A DNA stretch of 64,000 bases from Gnetum montanum (Eukaryota; Streptophyta; Gnetopsida; Gnetales; Gnetaceae). Made by a program: the position numbers and the translations under genes. Positions 58,201 to 64,000 of the stretch are shown one piece after another; the stretch's first letter is position 1; each line of letters opens with the position of its first letter. The notes below the pieces were generated by a model. It was not told the origin of the DNA and ran no database searches. It was given only the letters and a program-made list of their open reading frames with translations. The stretch spans positions 132,322 through 196,321 of the forward strand of contig MNCI01014752.1 in assembly GCA_015680685.1 (NCBI GenBank), in the 5' to 3' direction.

Positions 58201-61200
58201 TGCATCTGGTAAATTCTATTGTTTCATGGATTGACATAATCTCTGTGAAGCGATCATTCACGTAAGATTTTAATTTATTTTTAATAGTTGCCTCTAATTT
58301 GCAAAGTCCATCATGAAAGCATTTTAATTGTGCATATAATTCACAACTACATTTCCAAAATCTTTTTTATGCACCCATAGGTGGCTAATTTTGTTCGGTG
58401 ATATTATTTTTACGGTTAAAATTTTGTTGTCATTTTGGGATACATAATTTAAAATACCGTAATCTATTGTAGAGAAAACATTTTACCATTATGTCAAGTC
58501 TCTTTGGTTGAAGGTGAAGATAACAATAATACCTAAAAATTAAAGGGCAATAAGTCTTCTTATGGTGAATGTAAATGTTGGGTAAACTTCATTTAGTCAT
58601 AATTAAGGGATCCTCTATCTATCCAGATTGTAGACAAGTACAAAAAAGGCATTGTGACAATAATGTCTACCCTAACATCGCTGGTTAGTATAAAGTATTG
58701 AAAAAAATTTTAATAATGTTGAGGTTCATAAAATGATTTGTAGGGTCAAACTATCAGCTAGTTGAGAGAGCATTTCAGGCTTATTAACCCACCCCAACCC
58801 CAAGAGTTTATGAGTATCCTAATGGTTAATATCATAAGAGGCTATCATTTGGAGTGATGGTAAGGTGCTTGTTTCTCAAGTCATAAGACTTAGATTTGAG
58901 CCTAGGTGCAATGATCTGAAAAAAAGTTAAACGTTGACTTATCCATTGACCCTCTTGGGATTGCACTTGGTGGATGAGCATTGAGTCTTTGTTTGATGAC
59001 CCTTTTAATAGTTAACATCAATGTTCACTAGCAATTGGTTCTGAGATACCATTTGCAAATAACATGTTAGTGGTCATGCCTTAATTATCAATTTCTAAAT
59101 GAGCTCTAGATGCAGCAATAACTTGTGCAGTGGTTGACACCATGATATTGATAAAAGTCTTGAGCCAAGCATATCAATTAATTATAGCAAATTTCCACCT
59201 AATTAGGATATTAAATCTTCAAATCACACTGTCCAAATAAGATCAAGAATTGTGAATGCAGGTGTTCCTCTTGTCTAACGTTAGAGAAAAAGCTAGGGGT
59301 TTCTGTAAACTTTGCAAAATGGAAAATATTTTGAACTAGTAGAACCTAAATGATGACCTTACACTGCTAGGTGGAGAGTAGGTATGCACTATTGATGAGT
59401 GACACTGTCATAAATGACAGGGATGGTCGAAATGTTACTTGACTATTGCCAACCATTTTAGATCAAGATAGAGTTTAATTTAGTAGTTGCTATATATCTA
59501 GTATTACTACTTTATATAAAATTTGCTTACAAGAAACCAAGTGGAAGGTAGAAAAAATGGCCAAGGATTTAAGCTCTTTTACTATGAAGGGAGAGACAAC
59601 TTTAAAAATAGAGTAGGGATAATGGTAGATCAATAGATGAAGTATATGTATCACATAGAACAATAATTAAATACACATGTAAATGAGTGTCACAATATAA
59701 CAATAATTAAATACATATGTAAATCAATTTGCAATCCCTTGCAAGACAAGTGTAACACCTTCATATGAAAGCAATAAAATTTCTTTAATCACACCATTGA
59801 TAGCCCAACCTATTGTGAATATTTATGGCCTTGGGCAAGACAGAAATGTTGCAAGTTCTACATGACCAAGCTAAACTATCTAATAAAAATTCAATTAAAA
59901 TATTCTAAATTAAAGAAATCATCATCATCATTATCATCATCCTAGTCTTGTCCCAACAAAATGGGGTCAACTACATGAGTTCCTTTTTGCCATTCACCTC
60001 TAGGAAGAACTAGATCTTTGTTTATTTGCAATTTTTTCAAATTATCTTCAAGTGTTTTTTCGCATGTCATTTTTGGTCTTCTTTTTGATCGCTTTCATGG
60101 AACAATGATGTAGCAACTTTTTTTTGTAGGCTCATTGTCTGATCTTCTTTGCACATGTCCAAACCATCTAAATTACCATTTTTGTGCATCATATCTTAGA
60201 AATATCCTAGCATCTACAAAATCTAATAAAGAACTCTTTTATGAGATTTGGCATGGTTTTAAAGCCAATTGCCAACTTGATGTTAACCCTCCTCTTTTAG
60301 TTTTGCTACATTGTGAGACGACTTTAAAATACACAACGAAGAAAAAGAAGGACGCACTTATAAGAGAAGGAACAATTATGTCAAAAAATTCATAGGAAAG
60401 AAATGAAAAAACAAAGATATGGAATGGATATCTACCTTGGTATTTATATTTCTCGGTTGAGGCATAGGAGGGGTGCACTAGGTCCTTGGCATTAGCATAG
60501 GGTCATTTTTTGGCCACTTTTTCGACTTAAAAATGCAATTTCCATTAGGTGCTAGTGCACCCCTTGAGGGGAGATTGCAAATTCAAGAAGAAATTTAGTC
60601 TTGGACCAAGGATGTGGGTCCCAAATGAGTTCTCAATGCCCCAAGAAGATTCTAGAGCATGGGAAACATAGGGACATGAGCCTAAGTGAGTGTAAAGTGG
60701 AAAAGGAACCAAGTTTGCATGTGCACAGATGAACTTTAGGGCATACAAACGAATACAAAATTGCCATTGTTAGAGCTGATTCAATGGAGGCTTCTTTGTT
60801 GGGCTTGAAATTTGGAAACTGCTTTTCTATTTCTACCTTTGTGCAAATCGCGACATGACTACAAGTTTGTGGTTGGGTCATGGTACTTCAAAATGCCTTA
60901 AAAACATTCAATGCAAGTGGGTTGGGAGTCATAGTTGAGCTATCCTGGTGTTTTTCTTGGAAATGTCTTGTTTATTGTGAATTGATTCGTAGGTTGTGGT
61001 CAATTTGTAGTGAATAAACGAAGTGTTCATGGTGTGGTTTCAGTGAGTCTTGTTTTTTGTCTTTTTTTTTTCTGATCAAAACCATAAGTTCTGATGAAGC
61101 TTGAAATGTGAAATCTGAACTAAAATCATGCTTGATTCATCAAAGTTCATCGAACATCAAATACCAAATGGATTATAAATGATCTCAAGTCTTAGATCAT

Positions 61201-63711
61201 ATAGAATTGGAGGCTACAAAAGAATATGCAAAGACAAATACAATTGAGATTTGAATCAAATTTGTCATATGGCTTAATGTATAAAAGGACAAATAAAATG
61301 GGCTGAGATTTCTTTATACTTGATGAGAAATGAAAGGCAACTCCTTAGAATTGCAAATGACGAGGATCCTAAGCATGAGATGTTTTGGATCTCTACAATG
61401 CATCAATTTTTCATTACAAATTAACATCGAATTGGGTGGGCATAAGCAAGAGCCTCTTCTATGTTACAAAACAACCCATGATACATTCAAAATTCTTCTA
61501 CAAGTTTGAGAATAACATCACATAGAGCTCCAATTGATATTGCAACATAAAATTGAGAAAACTCATTATTTAAAATGATCAGATCTGGCTTCGAATGCTC
61601 AGAACTTGTAATAGACATGTTTCTGTGCATATTAACAAACACTTGTAATATATACTCTGTTCTCATGAATTCAAACATAAACATAAACTTAAAACATGAT
61701 TCAAAGCATAAAATCTAGTATCTTTTGGATGCACTCAGCTTCAACTTTTATAGGAACTGTGTAAAAATTGTAAGAGGGTTGTTAGGGTTCAGGATGATAC
61801 AGGATAATAGCTGCACTTTCTGCTCACAGGGACCAAAGACTAAATCATTTGTTGGTAACGTTCTTTATTATATTCAAAGTGGCAAGAATTTTGACAAATG
61901 TCAAGTGAATGCAACCGAATTCACACAATATGGCTGAGTTTATCAAAAAAGGGTATTTAAATGATCTTAATAATAGACAAGCTGAGGTTTGGGCAACTTT
62001 GCCATAGTGTGTCTAGTATACATTGTGGCAGGAAAGAAACTTACAGGTGCGTGTTTTTTTCCCGGATGGAAAAGCAGCGTCAATTAGAAGCATTGTGGAT
62101 AGTAGCTTTGACACTGTTACATGATTTGACACATTATAGAAGGAACTTTTAATGGACAAATAATGGTCAGCATAGTAGAGAATATTAAGTAGCAGTACAT
62201 GAGTTGGGCTTATGCTTAGTAGATGTATGATAATTTATTTAGGATGGATGAATTTTTGTGTATTGTTTTATTTTGTGTGAGTGCTTTTGAAAATGAGGAA
62301 GGAGTAATCTTTTTCCTACCCTAGAGGAGAGGTTTTTTAATATTGGTCGAGAGGATGAAAACCTAGAAAGGCAATGTTGGGCCTTTTCCATTTTACTGTT
62401 TTGGAATCTTATCTCTTTTATGTGTTCATGAAGTGATGTAAGGATTTATCTCATTGGGGATGATGTACTTGGAGCTTTCTGTGGAACCTTTTGTTTTGAC
62501 CTGGACATAATAGAACTGGGGTTTTCCATTTGTTCAATCGAAAAAAAAAACCCTACAAAACCTAGAGAAAAACATGTGAAAGTTTAGTATAATCAGCGGT
62601 TGTTTCTTCATGGGTTAAAAGAAAAAAGAAAGTTTGGGATAGGCAGCAAGATTTGACCATTGATGGGTAGGAAAATGAGCTTTTGAGCCTCCATCCAGCT
62701 TTAGGTAGACTTGGCCTAAGCATGTGATGAGTTTTGCTAGTCCCAATTGCCTGATAAGCTACGGAAGCCTTTATTAAAATATCCCTTCCAAGGGCCTCAA
62801 GTTGTACCGTTTCTCACATTGATAAATATTTTATTTTTGGCTTTCTATAAGTATTGCAATTTCTTATTGTAATTTCTGTATTTTGCAATGAAACACTATT
62901 TTTTGTAAATTTCCTAACATTCGAGGACTCATATTATCTTATAACAGGTTTAGTAAGTTACAGTATGGATACCACAATGTCTAAGAGCACAAAGTGCTAT
63001 GAATTTTACCCTTGTACATAGGATGATTCCATTTTTGAATGGCAGTACTAATTGTTCAACTCTTAATTTGGATTTTACTTTACTAATCAAGGAAGTCACA
63101 TGTTATATCTCAAATAATATCAAAGAAAGGTTTGTCATGAAAGTGTTGACAGTTGATTTGTTCTGTTTAGGGTTCTGAATACAGGATTTTTTGAAGGTAG
63201 ACCAAAGCATACTTGGTTTGCTTGCATAAAGAAAGACATCCAATATTTAGGCATTGATGTTTATTTGGCTCTTAATAGAAGCAAATGGCATAAAAGAACT
63301 CATATAGCCAACTTCATGTACTTGGGATAAGGCTAGAATGATGATGATGATGAATACAAGATGTTTCCAAGAATTGTTAATGAAAAAAAAAAACTCCTGT
63401 TCATTAAGAACTTATTAAAAGATTAGCTATAATCACCTCGTCATTGTTGATCCTGGTCATTTTAAAGAAGGTAAATCTTCAGAAGCCATAAAGAAAGTTT
63501 GTCTTTCATACAGAACACGCATTTGAAGTTTGTCTTTCATACAGAACACGCATTTTATACATAACAGAAGAAACTTAGCCTAAAATTGAATACATAAATG
63601 TTTTTCTAATAAATATTTCCTTGTTTCTGCAGCACATCATCATTTATTTGTACATTGATATCAAGTATCCTGTACATCATATGGGTTGAAATATGCAGAA
63701 TCAAGAACAAG
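43171..63711 (+). CDS. FAR-17a/AIG1-like multi-pass membrane protein, six exons, 3' end outside window
   Basis: Exons 43171-43259, 54116-54197, 55855-55929, 56926-57065, 58166-58261 and 63633-63711 join in phase to 187 codons. All introns are GT-AG. Predicted membrane segments are at residues 19-39, 58-80, 92-115, 136-155 and 162-182. KYLTFYGFNLQ (57-67) and SLSMHLVNS (138-146) carry the Thr (T60) and His (H142) that in human AIG1/ADTRP form the hydrolase active site for fatty-acid esters of hydroxy fatty acids. LANVITVMFW and VDMFPVPPLW are typical of the plant members. The last part, including the final membrane segment, lies beyond 64000. The function in plants is not established, and substrate assignment is inference from the family. 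Confidence 0.88.
43696..44275 (-). repeat. 3' LTR of element G
   Basis: Plus strand TGTAACAAAGTGCCCTGATA to GGGACATCTATCACA. Matches 49676-50256 throughout. Confidence 0.95.
44276..44290 (-). other. Polypurine tract of element G
   Basis: The minus strand has GGTGCGGGGGAGGAT directly before the LTR start TGTGATAG. Confidence 0.8.
44291..49660 (-). other. Noncoding interior of element G
   Basis: 5.4 kb with many short frames on both strands, none with a retrotransposon motif. The plus-strand frames 44902-45202 and 47033-47423 overlap each other in different phases and look like composition artefacts. A weak minisatellite lies at about 46540-46735. Confidence 0.6.
46540..46735. repeat. Degenerate minisatellite in element G, unit about 45-60 bp
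   Basis: Four to five imperfect units of the form GAAGCACCARAAGC...CA(A/T)GAGAG...CAYCATAG. They translate on the minus strand into repeated W-F/L-G-x-x-G patterns, which explains the ORF at 46483-46722. Confidence 0.65.
49664..49675 (-). other. Primer-binding site of element G
   Basis: The minus strand has TGGTATTAGAGC, one change from the tRNA-iMet site TGGTATCAGAGC, two bases from the LTR edge. Confidence 0.82.
49676..50256 (-). repeat. 5' LTR of element G
   Basis: Plus strand TGTAACAACGTTGCCCTGAC to GGGACATCTCTCACA, then the target duplication CTGAG. Confidence 0.95.
50262..51380. other. Intron 1 sequence without recognisable features
   Basis: AT-rich sequence. No gene or clear repeat seen. 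Confidence 0.5.
51385..51445 (-). mobile_element. LINE 3'-end remnant (tail only)
   Basis: Plus-strand ACCATTATCATCATCTTAGCTTTGTCCCAACAAAACCGGGTTGG is the reverse complement of the plant L1-type end '...(A/G)ACC(C)...TTTTGTTGGGACAA(A/G)(A/G)CTA(A/G)GATGATGAT'. It matches 59930-59975. No coding part is left. Confidence 0.6.
51700..52072 (+). repeat. Retroposon-like segment with poly-C run and (TC)n-poly-A tail
   Basis: A stretch with GGGGGTGCACG, a poly-C run of more than 20 (51880-51902), GGGGTGCCGAGGCTCCCTCC and a second C-run ends in TCTCTCTCTCTCTC followed by 14 A (about 52046-52072). A 3'-terminal poly-A after such a sequence suggests a retroposed (non-LTR) copy. The family was not recognised. 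Confidence 0.45.
52080..54115. other. Intron 1 end, no recognisable features
   Basis: AT-rich. A (TTA)n run lies near 53187-53203. Frames here are short and unrelated to known proteins. Confidence 0.5.
54116..54197 (+). CDS. Exon 2 of AIG1-like gene
   Basis: Acceptor TTTTGGCAG, donor AAG|GTTTTA. One base completes Gln30, then FLYVLCWHFGSEAASLEQSK and DFGWFFK. It holds the end of membrane segment 1 and the first loop, and ends in phase 0. Confidence 0.85.
54615..55333. repeat. Diverged tandem duplication in intron 2
   Basis: Copy 1 (about 54615-54925) and copy 2 (about 54984-55333) share GACAATACRATACA, ATTAATTG-AGACAAAAAG, GTAAAATATTT-GTGRCATATT, GGTTCATTC-CTGA-CATGGCATT, AAGGATGTATTA and TAATAGYATAATACTTRGAAATTTA. 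Copy 2 has an extra roughly 35 bp including AAAAAGAAAAAAAAAAA. Confidence 0.85.
55855..55929 (+). CDS. Exon 3 of AIG1-like gene
   Basis: Acceptor TATGTTGCAG, donor AAG|GTGAAA; 25 codons from YLTFYGFNLQ to SEIFPK. It contains T60 (codon ACA 55861-55863), aligned to the catalytic Thr of AIG1, and membrane segment 2. Confidence 0.9.
56926..57065 (+). CDS. Exon 4 of AIG1-like gene
   Basis: Acceptor CATTTTTCAG, donor CAT|GTATGT. 46 codons from VGRLDNLADVL to VRDGVD plus 2 bases. It contains membrane segment 3 with SLANVITVMFW, a family hallmark. Confidence 0.92.
58166..58261 (+). CDS. Exon 5 of AIG1-like gene
   Basis: Acceptor GAAATGCAG, donor CAC|GTAAGA. It begins by completing Met129, then FPVPPLWISLSMHLVNS and WIDIISVKRSF. 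H142 (CAT 58203-58205) aligns with the catalytic His of the AIG1/ADTRP family. Confidence 0.92.
59655..59722. repeat. Short direct duplication
   Basis: AACAATAATTAAATACAYATGTAAAT occurs at about 59660 and about 59697. Confidence 0.8.
59918..60190 (-). mobile_element. LINE (L1-type) 3' end with RT C-terminal tail
   Basis: The minus strand from about 60175 reads RWFGHVQRRS, then KRSKRRPKMTCEKTLEDNL, LPRGEWQKGTHVVDP and ILLGQD*DDD. These are the standard C-terminal RT motifs of plant L1 LINEs (RWxGHV, RRPxxTW, DR-xWR, AD/VDP). They are followed by the tail (GAT)n at 59918-59945. One stop interrupts the frame. Confidence 0.82.
62270..62548 (+). repeat. Dispersed repeat, copy 2, with poly-A end
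   Basis: Related to 41200-41380 in the same orientation. It ends GTTCAATCG followed by ten A (62540-62549), as expected of a non-LTR retroposon 3' end. The family is unknown. Confidence 0.45.
63184..63354 (+). mobile_element. LINE (L1-type) 3' end, sense orientation
   Basis: Open frame GFFEGRPKHTWFACIKKD, then QYLGIDVYLALNRSKWHK and RTHIANFMYLG up to TAA (63328-63330), then (GAT)n at 63338-63353. GRPxxTW, ALxRSxW and H-A motifs identify the extreme C-terminus of a plant L1 RT. It is truncated at the 5' side, and this piece has no internal stop. Confidence 0.85.
63495..63556. repeat. 31-bp perfect tandem duplication
   Basis: AAGTTTGTCTTTCATACAGA plus ACACGCATTTG is present twice in direct succession, identical except at the edges. 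This suggests a recent replication-slippage event. Confidence 0.95.
63633..63711 (+). CDS. Exon 6 of AIG1-like gene
   Basis: Acceptor TTTCTGCAG, donor AAG|GTAGAG. One base completes Thr161, then TSSFICTLISSILYIIWVEI and CRIKNK (membrane segment 5). It ends in phase 0. In the family a short loop with P-Y-P and a last membrane segment follow; these must lie beyond the window. Confidence 0.85.
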
Positions 63712-64000
63712 GTAGAGTGTTTTCACTCATGTAACCATGCAAATAATTTCCTCTTTATTTGTATTTTAACAGTTTTAATCAATCAATCATGATAAGCTTG
63801 TGGACATTGTTGAAACTGTAAAACAAGAAATCTGTAAAGGCTATTTGAATATTTTAAATGATTTCAACAGACTAAAAAAAATAGTGTTGTCTCTGAAAAC
63901 TATACATTTAGAATGTTTTATTTCAATTTATGTAGCAAAGTTTTATGATATGAATTCTATGGTTACCGTATTGGCATGATGTTGTGGAGATATATAATAG

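Larger units (their letters stand above)
58262..63632 (+). other. Intron 5 of AIG1-like gene, 5.4 kb
   Basis: GT at 58262, AG at 63632. It contains two LINE remnants, a poly-A-ended repeat and small tandem duplications. The remaining stretches (58300-59640, 60400-62260 and 62560-63170) show no feature that I can support. Confidence 0.8.

Noticed and set aside
60135-60395. 86-codon plus-strand ORF
   Set aside because: Partly antisense to the LINE 3' end coding on the minus strand; no domain in its own frame.
1-64000. tRNA, rRNA, CRISPR arrays or organellar genes
   Set aside because: None seen. The regular repeats present are LTRs, microsatellites and short tandem duplications.

Overview
The window looks like nuclear DNA of a large-genome seed plant. 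A gymnosperm such as a conifer is my best guess; the sequence does not prove it. The reasons are the low GC content, the plant-type LTR retrotransposons of several ages with many stops, and a host gene whose small exons are separated by introns of up to 10.9 kb. No bacterial, organellar or RNA genes were found.

Bases 1-40879 are almost entirely nested retrotransposons. The oldest layer is a Ty3/gypsy element of Tat/Athila type on the + strand ('B'): gag about 4690, protease 7010, reverse transcriptase 8040, RNase H 8890, integrase 9560, and an extra 3' ORF from 17316. Its 3' LTR is split into 20339-20980 and 40687-40879; the LTR at 1-800 may be its 5' LTR. A decayed Ty1/copia element (minus strand, pol almost completely lost) lies between 801 and 4669. 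A truncated minus-strand relative ('C', 10985-16125) interrupts the B spacer. A nearly complete minus-strand relative with gag, pol and the 3' ORF ('D', 20981-40686) sits inside the B 3' LTR. Finally a non-autonomous element without pol ('E', 33386-39751) sits inside the primer-binding site of D, with perfect GCAAT target duplications. LTR divergence by eye (B most, D less, E least) agrees with the nesting order.

B, D and E each carry, between pol and the 3' LTR, an ORF resembling the 'putative plant transposon protein' family followed by a coiled coil. In all three copies the ATG directly follows a splice-acceptor-like YAG, and a TATA box lies about 450-500 bp upstream. In D and B this internal promoter resembles the element's own LTR U3. 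A U3-like internal promoter, leader intron and 3' ORF cassette is the most unusual thing in the window.

Bases 42400-64000 hold one host gene on the + strand: a FAR-17a/AIG1-like (ADTRP/AIG1 family) multi-pass membrane protein. Six coding exons are visible (43171-43259, 54116-54197, 55855-55929, 56926-57065, 58166-58261, 63633-63711). Together they give 187 codons in consistent phase, and the 3' end runs off the window. Intron 1 contains an intact-looking LTR element without coding capacity ('G', 43696-50256, TSD CTGAG). Other introns hold LINE 3' ends with (GAT)n tails, tandem duplications and retroposon-like tails.
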